Source of the DNA: Actinomycetota bacterium
Lineage (GTDB): Bacteria; Actinomycetota; Acidimicrobiia; Acidimicrobiales; Ilumatobacteraceae
Reading direction: 5' to 3'
DNA: 32,236 bases
Assembly (NCBI GenBank): GCA_030645675.1
Contig: JAUSLQ010000291.1
Span: 1-32,236, forward strand
Shown piece by piece: positions 18,526 to 26,385 of this stretch. Numbering within the stretch: the stretch's first letter is position 1; every line of letters starts with the position of its first letter. Position numbers and translations under genes: made by a program. The notes beneath the pieces are model-generated. The model had not been told where the DNA came from. It was given only the letters and a program-made list of their open reading frames with translations, and made no database searches.

Positions 18526-20341
18526 CGGGCACCTCCTCGCCCGACTCGTCGACCTCGGTGAACCGCGAGGCTTGCAGCTCGAACATCGTGCGGTAGCGGC
18601 CGCCCCGTTCCATCAGCTCTGCGTGGCTGCCCACTTCCACCACACGCCCGTCATCCACCACACAGATGCGATCCGCCAGGCGCACCGTGGAGAAGCGGTG
18701 CGACACGAGGATGGTGGTGCAGTGCCGCGTGGCAGCCAGCACTCGCTCGAAGATCTCTGCCTCGCCGCGCACGTCGAGCTGAGCGGTGGGTTCGTCGAGC
18801 AGCACCACGCTGGCGCCCTGGCGCACGGCGCACAACGCCCGCGCCAGAGCGATCCGTTGCCACTGCCCGCCACTGAGGTCGGTGCCGTCGGGGTACGCCT
18901 TGGACAGCACCACGTCGAGATCGCCGCCGGCCAACCGGTCGGCACCGGCATCAGCCAGTGCTGCCCGGATCACGTCGTCCGGCGCACCCAGCGGGGCGAC
19001 GTTGGCCCGCAACGAGAGCTCGAAACGAACGAAGTCCTGGAACACCGCTGCCAGGTGTCGGCGCCAGGCCACGACGTCGAGATCCGCCAACGGCACCCCG
19101 TCGACGAGGATCGTGCCGCGGGTTGGGTCGTACAGGCGGCACACCAGCTTCGCCAGTGTGGTCTTACCGGCCCCGTTCTGGCCGACGATGGCCACCGACG
19201 TACCCGCCGGCACCACCAGGTCGATGCCGCGCAGCACCGGCCGGCTCTCCCCCGGATCGGTGCGGTCGCCCACCGGATATCCGAACTCCACCTGCTCGAA
19301 GCGGATCTCGTGCGGTTGGTCGTCGGGCTGCAGCCCCGCTCCGGTGCGCAGTGTGCCCGCCTGGGCGACCGCGGCTTCCAGCCGCTCGAGCGCCACCACC
19401 GGCGCGGCAGCGCCGTCGAGCGCCCAGTTCAACCCGCCGAACGCGATCGCGCCCACGCCCAACGCCGCCTGCACGAACACCACCACGCGCGCAGCGCTCA
19501 GGTCGCCGTCGATCGCATCGCGACCCAGCATCCAGAACACCGCCGCATTGGCGACGGCGACGATGACCAGGCACGAGAGCACCGAGCGCTCGCGCAGCTT
19601 GGTGGCCTCGTACTGCAGATCGTACAGGCGACGGCGGGTGGCCACGAAGCGGTCGATCACCCAGCCACCGAGGCCGAACAGGCGCAGCTCCTTGGCCGGC
19701 CCCGCCTCCACCGCCATCCTGTACGCATAGTCGGCGTGGCGCTGGGCGTTGCGCACCTCGTCGGTGTTGCGGTCCTTCCACACCCCGCTCTCGCGCAGCA
19801 GCCAGTGAGTGCTTCCCCACCCCACCAGCAGCAACAGCGGCGCCCACCAGTGGAACCAGGCCAGCACCACGGCGGCCGCACAGCCGGTGACCAGTTCCAC
19901 CAGGCCGCCGGCGATGAAGTCCATCGACAGGTGCAGTGGCGGCCCGGTGATGCCGAGGTCGAAGTCGCGGGCCATGGACAGGTCGTTGGCCAGGTCGGGC
20001 CGCTCGAGATGCCCGACGCCCGCGGGCTCGGTGCACACCGCGGTGAGCCGGTAGTAGAGGTGGGCCGACATCCGGCTGCCCAGGTTCCAGCCCGCCAGCT
20101 GCGAGGCGGGCACCACCACCAATGCCGGAACGAATGCGACGGCGAACACCACCAACGGCATGACCAGCGACTGCTGCAGCGCCACCGCGCTGATCAGCCA
20201 GCCGAACGCCAACGACACCACCACGGGAAGCACACCGCGCAGCAGCACCATTCCCCACCAGGCGGCAGTCGCCGCCGGCGCGGCGCGCCACAGGGCGGCG
20301 AAGAAGCGCACCTCTTGGCGGGCGGCGAGTCGCGTCGGCAT
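18512..20341 (-). CDS. ABC exporter half-transporter, permease-ATPase (subunit 1)
   Basis: 609 residues with an N-terminal transmembrane exporter domain (about 25-320) and a C-terminal ATPase having Walker A GQNGAGKTTLAK (about 385), canonical signature LSGGQWQRIALARAL, Walker B with Glu in VVLLDEPTAQLD, and SHRFSTVRLAD. It pairs with the overlapping downstream gene as a heterodimeric exporter, in which the two signatures differ. The ATG at 20341 lies only 11 bases after the stop of the double importer ATPase, with no clear ribosome site, so expression probably relies on coupling with that operon. The cargo cannot be predicted from the sequence. Confidence 0.9.
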   Translation of the reverse strand: MPTRLAARQEVRFFAALWRAAPAATAAWWGMVLLRGVLPVVVSLAFGWLISAVALQQSLVMPLVVFAVAFVPALVVVPASQLAGWNLGSRMSAHLYYRLTAVCTEPAGVGHLERPDLANDLSMARDFDLGITGPPLHLSMDFIAGGLVELVTGCAAAVVLAWFHWWAPLLLLVGWGSTHWLLRESGVWKDRNTDEVRNAQRHADYAYRMAVEAGPAKELRLFGLGGWVIDRFVATRRRLYDLQYEATKLRERSVLSCLVIVAVANAAVFWMLGRDAIDGDLSAARVVVFVQAALGVGAIAFGGLNWALDGAAAPVVALERLEAAVAQAGTLRTGAGLQPDDQPHEIRFEQVEFGYPVGDRTDPGESRPVLRGIDLVVPAGTSVAIVGQNGAGKTTLAKLVCRLYDPTRGTILVDGVPLADLDVVAWRRHLAAVFQDFVRFELSLRANVAPLGAPDDVIRAALADAGADRLAGGDLDVVLSKAYPDGTDLSGGQWQRIALARALCAVRQGASVVLLDEPTAQLDVRGEAEIFERVLAATRHCTTILVSHRFSTVRLADRICVVDDGRVVEVGSHAELMERGGRYRTMFELQASRFTEVDESGEEVPVESL

Positions 20342-20352
20342 CTGGGACGTCG

Positions 20353-22419
20353 TCAGCGGGCCTCGGCGGCCGTCGAGCGCTGCATCGTCGCCAGCTCGTC
20401 GATGGGGATGTGGCAGCGCATGAAGTGGCCCGGGGCGACCTGGGCGAGCGGCGGCTCGGTGACCTCACAGACGCCGGCGATCGCTCGCGGGCAACGGGGG
20501 TGGAACACGCACCCGGACGGCGGATTCGCCGGCGACGGGATCTCGCCCTGCAGGCGGATGCGAGTGGTGGGCTCGCCGTCGACGCTGGGGATGGCGGACA
20601 GCAGCGCCTCCGTGTACGGGTGGTTGGGGCCGTTGAACACGTCGTCGGTGGGACCGACCTCCTGGATGCGCCCGAGGTACATCACCGCAATCCGGTCGGC
20701 CAGGTAGCGAACCACGCCCATGTCGTGCGTGATGAAGACGTAGCTGGTGCGCTCTTCCGCCTGCAGGTCGGCGAGCAGGTTCAGGATGGCGGCCTGCACC
20801 GACACGTCGAGCGCGCTCGTCGGTTCGTCGCACACCACGATGCGCGGGTCGCCGGCGAACGCGCGGGCGATGGCTACACGCTGCTTCAGGCCGCCCGACA
20901 GCTGGCGCGGCTTGAGATCCAGGTGCCGGGGAGTGAGGCGCAGGTGAGCGGCCAGCGCCTCCACCTTCGCGTTGGCCTCCGTGCCCTTCACGCCAGTCAG
21001 CTTCTCGACGGTTCGCATGAGGATGCGGCGTACCGTCCAGCTGCGGTTCAGCGCCGAGTCGGGATTCTGGAAGACCATCTGCATCGCGCGCTTGTCGGCG
21101 GTAGAACGCGAGGTGGTGCTCGCGCTCATCTGGCGACCGTCGAGCGACACGTTGCTACCCTCGTCGGCGGACTCGATGCCCAGGATCGCCTTGGCGAGCG
21201 TCGACTTCCCGGAGCCCGACTCGCCGACGATCCCCAGCGTCTCGCCCTCCGCCAGCTGCAGGTCGACGTCGACCAGGGCAGGGATGCTGATGCTGCGCTG
21301 CCGGAACGTCTTCGAGACGTGCGTCAGCTCGAGCACCTCCGGGTTCGCTGCCGACGGAGCGAGGATGCCGATCGGCACATCGGGGGGAGCCTCGACCAGC
21401 TCGGGGATGCGGTCCACATGATGGCAGCGGGTGAAACGATTGCCCTCGCTGCCCACGGGCACCACCGGCGGCACCTGGGTGCGGCACAGATCGTCGGCCA
21501 GTGGGCAGCGATCGAGGAACACACATGTGGGCAGATCGCCGCCGATCAGCGGCAAGATGCCGGGAATGGTTGCCAGCGGCCGCTCCTGCTTGCGCACGCC
21601 CTTGCGCGGCAGCGAGCGCAGCAGGCCCACGGTGTACGGGTGCTGCGGGTCGTCGAACACCTGCCGGCTTGGACCCTCTTCCACGATGCGACCCGCGTAC
21701 ATCACTCCCACGCGATCGCAGAGCGAGCGGATGATGCCCAGGTTGTGTGCGATCAGCAGCACCGCCGCATTGGTCTCCTCGCGCAGCACGCGCACGAGGT
21801 CCAGCACCTCCGCCTCGACGGTGGCATCGAGACCGGTGGTCGGCTCGTCGAGCACCAGCAGCTTCGGGTCGCAGGCCAGCGCCATCGCGATGACGACGCG
21901 TTGCTGCATGCCACCGGAGAGCTGGAACGGGTAGCGGTCCATCACCCGCTCGGGGTCGGCGATGCGCACGCGCCGCAAGGCCTCGACGGCCGACTTCGCG
22001 CCCTGTTCCTTCGTCTGGCCGAGCAACGTGAAGCTCTCGATCAGCTGGTTGCCGATACGAACCGACGGGTTCATCGCCTGTGCCGGGTCTTGGTAGACCA
22101 TCGACGCATCGCGCGCACGGAACCGGCGCAACTCGTCGGTCGACATGCCGGTGACGTCGTTGCCGTTCACCAGTACGTGACCGCCGACGATCTTGCCGTT
22201 GCGTGGCAGGTAGCGCATCGCGGCGTAGGCGGTGGTGGACTTGCCGCAGCCGCTCTCGCCGACGAGACCGTACGCTTCGCCGGGGGCAACCTGGAACGAC
22301 ACGCCGCGCAGCACCGCGCGGTCGATGCCCCGCACGGTGTAGACCACTTCGAGGACTTCCACCGCCAGCGCGGCAGCATTCGCTGTGGCAATGCTGCTGG
22401 GCACGACCTCGGGGCTCAT
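20353..22419 (-). CDS. Fused double ATPase of an oligopeptide/dipeptide-type ABC importer (DppD-DppF)
   Basis: 688 residues made of two complete Opp-type ATPases in one chain. The first half has Walker A GESGCGKSTTAY, signature LSGGMQQRV and Walker B with LLVLDEPTTGLD. The second has GESGSGKSTLAK, LSGGLKQRV and CDEPTSALD. Each half ends with the oligopeptide C-terminal region containing HPYT and a cysteine group (CVFLDRC ... CHH and CVFHPRC ... CHI) like that of DppD/OppD. Fusion of the D and F subunits is a known variant. The ATG at 22419 overlaps the permease stop by 4 bases (ATGA), with GGAGGG upstream. It powers import of whatever the binding protein at 24451-26115 recognises. Confidence 0.95.
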   Translation of the reverse strand: MSPEVVPSSIATANAAALAVEVLEVVYTVRGIDRAVLRGVSFQVAPGEAYGLVGESGCGKSTTAYAAMRYLPRNGKIVGGHVLVNGNDVTGMSTDELRRFRARDASMVYQDPAQAMNPSVRIGNQLIESFTLLGQTKEQGAKSAVEALRRVRIADPERVMDRYPFQLSGGMQQRVVIAMALACDPKLLVLDEPTTGLDATVEAEVLDLVRVLREETNAAVLLIAHNLGIIRSLCDRVGVMYAGRIVEEGPSRQVFDDPQHPYTVGLLRSLPRKGVRKQERPLATIPGILPLIGGDLPTCVFLDRCPLADDLCRTQVPPVVPVGSEGNRFTRCHHVDRIPELVEAPPDVPIGILAPSAANPEVLELTHVSKTFRQRSISIPALVDVDLQLAEGETLGIVGESGSGKSTLAKAILGIESADEGSNVSLDGRQMSASTTSRSTADKRAMQMVFQNPDSALNRSWTVRRILMRTVEKLTGVKGTEANAKVEALAAHLRLTPRHLDLKPRQLSGGLKQRVAIARAFAGDPRIVVCDEPTSALDVSVQAAILNLLADLQAEERTSYVFITHDMGVVRYLADRIAVMYLGRIQEVGPTDDVFNGPNHPYTEALLSAIPSVDGEPTTRIRLQGEIPSPANPPSGCVFHPRCPRAIAGVCEVTEPPLAQVAPGHFMRCHIPIDELATMQRSTAAEAR

Positions 22420-23369
22420 GATCCCTCCAGCACCGACTGCACCGAGTCGGCTATCAGGTTGACGGCGATCACCAGGCTGGCAATGGCGGCCGCCGGGAAC
22501 ACGGTGGTCCACCAGATGCCGGCGCTGATCGAGTTGTAGGCGTCGCTGACCTGCCGGCCCCAGTCGGGACTCGGTGCCTGCGGCCCGGCGCCCAGGAACG
22601 CCAGCGTCGCGACGACGAACACCGCGTAGCCGATGCGAACCGTCAGCTCGACGATGATCGGGCCCATCACGTTGGGCAGGATCTCACGAAACATGATGAA
22701 CCCCGACGACTCGCCGCGCAGCTTGGCGGAGGTGACGTAGTCGAGGTCTCGTTCGGCAATCACCGCCGCCCGCACCGTGCGGGCGACGATCGGGGTGAAC
22801 AGCGCCGCCACCACCGAGATGACCACCCACGTCCCACTTCCAAGGGTGGCGATGGCCAGGAGTGCGACCAGCACCACCGGCAGGGCCAGGAAGGCCTCGA
22901 CGATGCGGCTGAGCACCAGGTCGATCCAGCCGCCGAGGTACCCCATCACCATGCCCAGCAGCACACCCAGCAGCACACCGAGGAGGGCCCCGAGCGGCGC
23001 CACCTTCAGCACGTCGCGGGCACCTACGATCACGCGGGAGAGCACATCGCGGCCGATCTCGTCGGTGCCGAACGGGTAGCCGGCACGCGGGCTGAGGTGC
23101 CCCGTGGTGTACTCGTCGAACGCGTGATGCGGGGCGATGCTCTGCCCGAAGACCGCGCACACAACCCACACGAGCACGATGAACACGCCGACGATGAACG
23201 CCGGCCGCCGCCGGATCAGCCGCCAGTTCTCTCGCCGCGCCTGCTGCCGCTCGCCGAGTATGACCGCGCCGCTCATGCCGATCTCCGCTGGGGTCAGGCT
23301 GACCAGTTCGTCGGCCGCCGGTGTGGAAACGACCTCCGAGTGCGGGTTGGTTGCGTTCGGATCGCTCAT
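22416..23369 (-). CDS. ABC importer permease, DppC/OppC type
   Basis: 317 residues. A hydrophilic N-terminus of about 55 residues precedes the first membrane helix (FIVGVFIVLVWVVCAVF), then the typical YPFGTDEIGRDVLSRVI segment and the BPD_transp_1 domain with further helices. The EAA-type loop is ERDLDYVTSAKLRGESSG, which contacts the ATPase. It overlaps both neighbours by 4 bases (ATGA at each end), a strict operon arrangement. It forms the inner-membrane channel with the DppB-type permease. Confidence 0.95.
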   Translation of the reverse strand: MSDPNATNPHSEVVSTPAADELVSLTPAEIGMSGAVILGERQQARRENWRLIRRRPAFIVGVFIVLVWVVCAVFGQSIAPHHAFDEYTTGHLSPRAGYPFGTDEIGRDVLSRVIVGARDVLKVAPLGALLGVLLGVLLGMVMGYLGGWIDLVLSRIVEAFLALPVVLVALLAIATLGSGTWVVISVVAALFTPIVARTVRAAVIAERDLDYVTSAKLRGESSGFIMFREILPNVMGPIIVELTVRIGYAVFVVATLAFLGAGPQAPSPDWGRQVSDAYNSISAGIWWTTVFPAAAIASLVIAVNLIADSVQSVLEGS

Positions 23370-24319
23370 CGCGTTCCCTCCAGCCGTACCCGGGGGTTGA
23401 GGTAGGCGATCAGCACGTCGGCCGCCAGGGTCGAGATCATGTAGACGATGCCGACCAGCAGCACGGCGCCTTGCAGCACCGGGATGTCGTGCGACGTGAC
23501 GGCAGTCAGCATCACCGAGCCGAGGCCGTGGTAGTTGAAGACCTTCTCCACTCCGATGATGCCGCCGAACAGATAGCCGACCGAGACGCTGATCACAGTG
23601 ATCGTCGGTGCCAGCGAGTTGCGCAGGATGTGCTTGCGCATCACCGCTCCGCTCGAAAGCCCCTTCATGGTCGCCGTTCGCGCATAGTCGGACTGCAGGC
23701 CCTGGATCACTCCGGCGCGCGACATTCGGGCGATGTAGCCGAAGTAGGCGATGGCCATCGCCAGCGCCGGCATCAGCAGGTAGCGCAGTTGACCGATCAC
23801 CGAGGTGCCCGGCGGCGGGTCGGCGAACACGTGACCGAACCTCCAGTGCACGCAGAACACCGACATCAGCACCGCCGCGGTGGCGAACTCGGGGATCGAC
23901 GACGTGGCCAGGCCGACGTTGACCACTGCCCGGTCGGCCAGCTTGTCCTGGCGCCGGGCCGTGAAGATGCCGGCCGCGATCGAGATCGGGATGGTGAGCA
24001 CGAACGCGAGCAGCGCCAGCTTGCCCGAGCGGAACAGCGCCGGGAAGATCATCTTCGACACCAGCTGCTTCGTCTGGAACGAATGGCCGAAGTCGAGTGT
24101 GAACAGCCGTCGCATCGACGTGATGTACTGATTGATCAGCGGGCGGTCGATGCCCAGGTCGTGGTTGTAGCGCGCCACGTCTTCCTTCAATGCGAAGGGG
24201 CCCAGCACCCGCCGGCCGACGTCGCCAGGGATCACGTTGACGATCAGGAAGATCACCGTCGCGAGCAGCCACAGCGTGATGAGTGCCGACAACAGGCGCT
24301 TCAGCAGATAGCGGCGCAT
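23366..24319 (-). CDS. ABC importer permease, DppB/OppB type
   Basis: 317 residues beginning MRRYLLKRLLSALITLW, the usual DppB N-terminal helix, followed by the periplasmic region with NHDLGIDRPLINQY and FTLDFGHSF. About five more membrane helices follow, with an EAA-type loop QSDYARTATMKGLSSG. The ATG at 24319 has a near-ideal AAGGAGG. It follows the binding protein after a 131-base gap that contains a large nested hairpin and no other structure. It partners the DppC-type permease in a heterodimeric channel. Confidence 0.95.
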   Translation of the reverse strand: MRRYLLKRLLSALITLWLLATVIFLIVNVIPGDVGRRVLGPFALKEDVARYNHDLGIDRPLINQYITSMRRLFTLDFGHSFQTKQLVSKMIFPALFRSGKLALLAFVLTIPISIAAGIFTARRQDKLADRAVVNVGLATSSIPEFATAAVLMSVFCVHWRFGHVFADPPPGTSVIGQLRYLLMPALAMAIAYFGYIARMSRAGVIQGLQSDYARTATMKGLSSGAVMRKHILRNSLAPTITVISVSVGYLFGGIIGVEKVFNYHGLGSVMLTAVTSHDIPVLQGAVLLVGIVYMISTLAADVLIAYLNPRVRLEGTR

Positions 24320-24369
24320 GGATCCTCCTTCTGAGGTGCTATCGAATCACAAAGGGACCCGGCGGGCGC

Positions 24370-24414
24370 GCGGCCTGTGGCAGGAGCGTCCGGGGACGTC
24401 CGGCCACGGGCCGC
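24370..24414 (-). repeat. Nested stem-loop between binding protein and permease genes
   Basis: Outer arms 24370-24381 and 24403-24414 match at 11 of 12 positions. Inside them a perfect 12-base hairpin CGTCC-GG-GGACG lies at 24387-24398. There is no T-run, so full termination is doubtful. In this position such structures commonly protect the 3' end of binding-protein mRNA or cause partial termination, giving more binding protein than permease. Confidence 0.6.
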
Positions 24415-24450
24415 ATTGACCTGTCGCGCGCTGCTCGGGAGCAACACCGG

Positions 24451-26115
24451 TCAGGAGGTGAAGCCGGCCTTGCCGCAGTAGAAGTGGCCGAGGCCCGTGG
24501 CGTGGATGCCGGCAACGTTCTTCTTGTGCGCGATCAACGAGTTGTAGAAGTACGGGATCGCGTACGGCACGTCCTCGTTGGCGATGCGCTGGATGTCCTT
24601 GATCGCAGCCTTCTGCCCATCGAGATCGAGCGACCCCTGGTACGCCTTCACGGCCGCGCGGAACGGCTCGGAGATGTAGTGCGCCGAGTTCCACTCGCCC
24701 GTGGCGTAGGCCTTCACCAGGTACACGTCGGGCACGGCGCGGGGGCCGTAGTCGACGATGCCGAAGTCCATGCCACCATCGCAGCCGGCGGGCTCGACGG
24801 TGCTGTCGTAGACCTTGCACCACTCCTCGCCGTCGACCACGGTTTCCTGCGTGATGGTGATGTCGAGACCGATCTCCTTCAGCTGGCTCTGCACCACCTG
24901 CGCCAACTGCGGGATCTCCTGCAGATCGGGGAAGTACATGTTGGCTGCCATGCCCTCCTTGCCGGCGTCCTTCAGTAGTTGCTTGGCCTTGGCCACGTCG
25001 CGCGTGCGCTGCGGCTGGCTGGCGTCGAAGAACGGGTAGATCGGTGCGATCGGGTGGTCGTTGGCCAGGTCACCCTTGCCCTTCAGCACGGTGGCGATCA
25101 GCGCATCGCGGTCGATGCCCAGCGCGATGGCCTGGCGGACGCGCACGTCGGTGTAGTCGCCTTCGCGGCAGTTCATCCAGATCTGGCGGTGCGCCGCGCC
25201 GCGAATGGTCTGGACCGTGACGTCGGGGTTGTTCAGCAGCGCATCGCCACCGATGACGGAGAACTGCACGATCGCGTCGACCGCGCCGCCGGCCATGCCG
25301 GACACCATGGTCGGCAGGTCGGCGCTGAACACGAACTCGAGCTTGTCGAGGAAGGGCTTACCACCCCACCAGTCGGTGTTGGCCTCGAACGTCGCACCCG
25401 TGGCGGAGTCGTACTTGACCAGCTTGAACGCGCCGGTTCCGGTGGGCTTGGCATCGAGCGTGGTGCCGAGCACGAAGTCCTTGGGCGTGATGACGGCCTG
25501 CGGGTTGTACGGACCCACCTGGTGGGGGAACTGGCCGTCGGGGGTGCTGAGCGTGATCTCGACCGTGAGGTCGTCGATCGCCTTCGTCGACCCCTCGGAG
25601 ATGTAGGCCTTGAGGTTGCTGCCGGACAGACGGTCCATGGTGGCCACCACGTCGGCGGCGGTGAACGGGTTGCCGTCGTGCCACTTGACACCGCTGCGCA
25701 GCTTGAACGTCCACACGCTGCCGTCGGCGTTGGGCGACCACGACTCGGCGAGCATCGGCTCGAGCGTGGCCTCGACGGTGTTGACGAGGTATTCGAACGC
25801 GGTGACGACCGGGGTATAGGTGCCGAGGTCGGCCATCGCCACCGGGTCGAGGGGGCCGGCCGGCTGCTGGGCAGCGACGCGCAGCGTGCCACCCTGCTTG
25901 ATGGCGCCACCACCACCGGCACTCGTGGTCGTCGGCTTGTCGTCGTCGCCACAGGCTGCGATGACGCTGCCCATGAATGCAAAGCTGAGGCCGATGACGC
26001 TGCCGCGCTGCACGAACGCCCGGCGGGTCACCTGGCCCTTTGCGTACGCCTCGACGAGTTCGATCTCGACCGGGCTGGCATTGCGTCGCGCACGGTCGAA
26101 AAGTGAGTAGTCCAT
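24451..26115 (-). CDS. Tat-exported lipoprotein, family 5 substrate-binding protein
   Basis: 554 residues. After about 28 cytoplasmic residues comes a twin-arginine motif TRRAFVQ (Arg31-Arg32), a hydrophobic stretch and a lipobox VIAAC with Cys55, so the mature protein should be folded before export and lipid-anchored outside the membrane. A GDDDKPTTTSAGGGG linker precedes the SBP_bac_5 domain (AESWSPNADGSVWTFKLRSG and VKWHDGNPFTAADVV are the family signature). It delivers ligand to the DppB/DppC/DppDF transporter encoded downstream. The family binds peptides, nickel chelates, opines or other solutes. Location next to two betaine-type demethylation clusters makes an N-methylated compound possible, but that is context only. 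The ATG at 26115 has GGGGG 6 bases upstream. Confidence 0.93.
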   Translation of the reverse strand: MDYSLFDRARRNASPVEIELVEAYAKGQVTRRAFVQRGSVIGLSFAFMGSVIAACGDDDKPTTTSAGGGGAIKQGGTLRVAAQQPAGPLDPVAMADLGTYTPVVTAFEYLVNTVEATLEPMLAESWSPNADGSVWTFKLRSGVKWHDGNPFTAADVVATMDRLSGSNLKAYISEGSTKAIDDLTVEITLSTPDGQFPHQVGPYNPQAVITPKDFVLGTTLDAKPTGTGAFKLVKYDSATGATFEANTDWWGGKPFLDKLEFVFSADLPTMVSGMAGGAVDAIVQFSVIGGDALLNNPDVTVQTIRGAAHRQIWMNCREGDYTDVRVRQAIALGIDRDALIATVLKGKGDLANDHPIAPIYPFFDASQPQRTRDVAKAKQLLKDAGKEGMAANMYFPDLQEIPQLAQVVQSQLKEIGLDITITQETVVDGEEWCKVYDSTVEPAGCDGGMDFGIVDYGPRAVPDVYLVKAYATGEWNSAHYISEPFRAAVKAYQGSLDLDGQKAAIKDIQRIANEDVPYAIPYFYNSLIAHKKNVAGIHATGLGHFYCGKAGFTS

Positions 26116-26172
26116 TGAATCCCCCGGGGTTGTCGTGAACCGTCGGAGCGTCCAGGCAGCCGACGAAGCCGC

Positions 26173-26201
26173 ACCATACTGAGAACGGTTGCATGGGTCA
26201 A
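26173..26201 (-). promoter_or_regulatory. sigma-70-type promoter of the transporter operon
   Basis: On the minus strand TTGACC (26196-26201) and TATGGT (26173-26178) are separated by 17 bases. Transcription would start near 26166, giving a leader of about 50 bases before the ATG at 26115. It would drive all six transporter genes. Confidence 0.65.
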
Positions 26202-26211
26202 GGAACCGTTC
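26183..26211. promoter_or_regulatory. Inverted repeat GAACGGTT-N13-AACCGTTC around the -35 box
   Basis: Perfect 8-base arms at 26183-26190 and 26204-26211. One arm lies in the -35/-10 spacer and the other just upstream of the -35 box. A second smaller repeat, GGAAC-N5-GTTCC, overlaps the distal arm (26202-26216). This arrangement suits a repressor site. The regulator is unknown. Confidence 0.5.
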
Positions 26212-26323
26212 GTTCCGGTCGGCTCTTCGCTGGCGCAGCCGCCGTTTCGTGCCGCTGCAAAATAGCTATGTACCTGCTGTGATGCCCCGTTCCGCTGGCG
26301 TCCGGGGCAATTGTGAATTGTTG

Positions 26324-26335
26324 GTACGGTCGTAC
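26324..26335. promoter_or_regulatory. Palindrome GTACGGTCGTAC upstream of the FAD oxidoreductase
   Basis: A 12-base inverted repeat GTACG-GT-CGTAC centred 56 bases before the ATG at 26386. TTGTGA (26311-26316) upstream could be a -35 box, with the repeat covering spacer and -10. The identical 12 bases recur at 27823. TACGGT within it also fits TANNNT, so a -10 role is not excluded. Confidence 0.55.
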
Positions 26336-26385
26336 TCAATATCCGAGATTCCAGCACGCCGGCTCCGGCCGTTGCGAGGTCGTCA

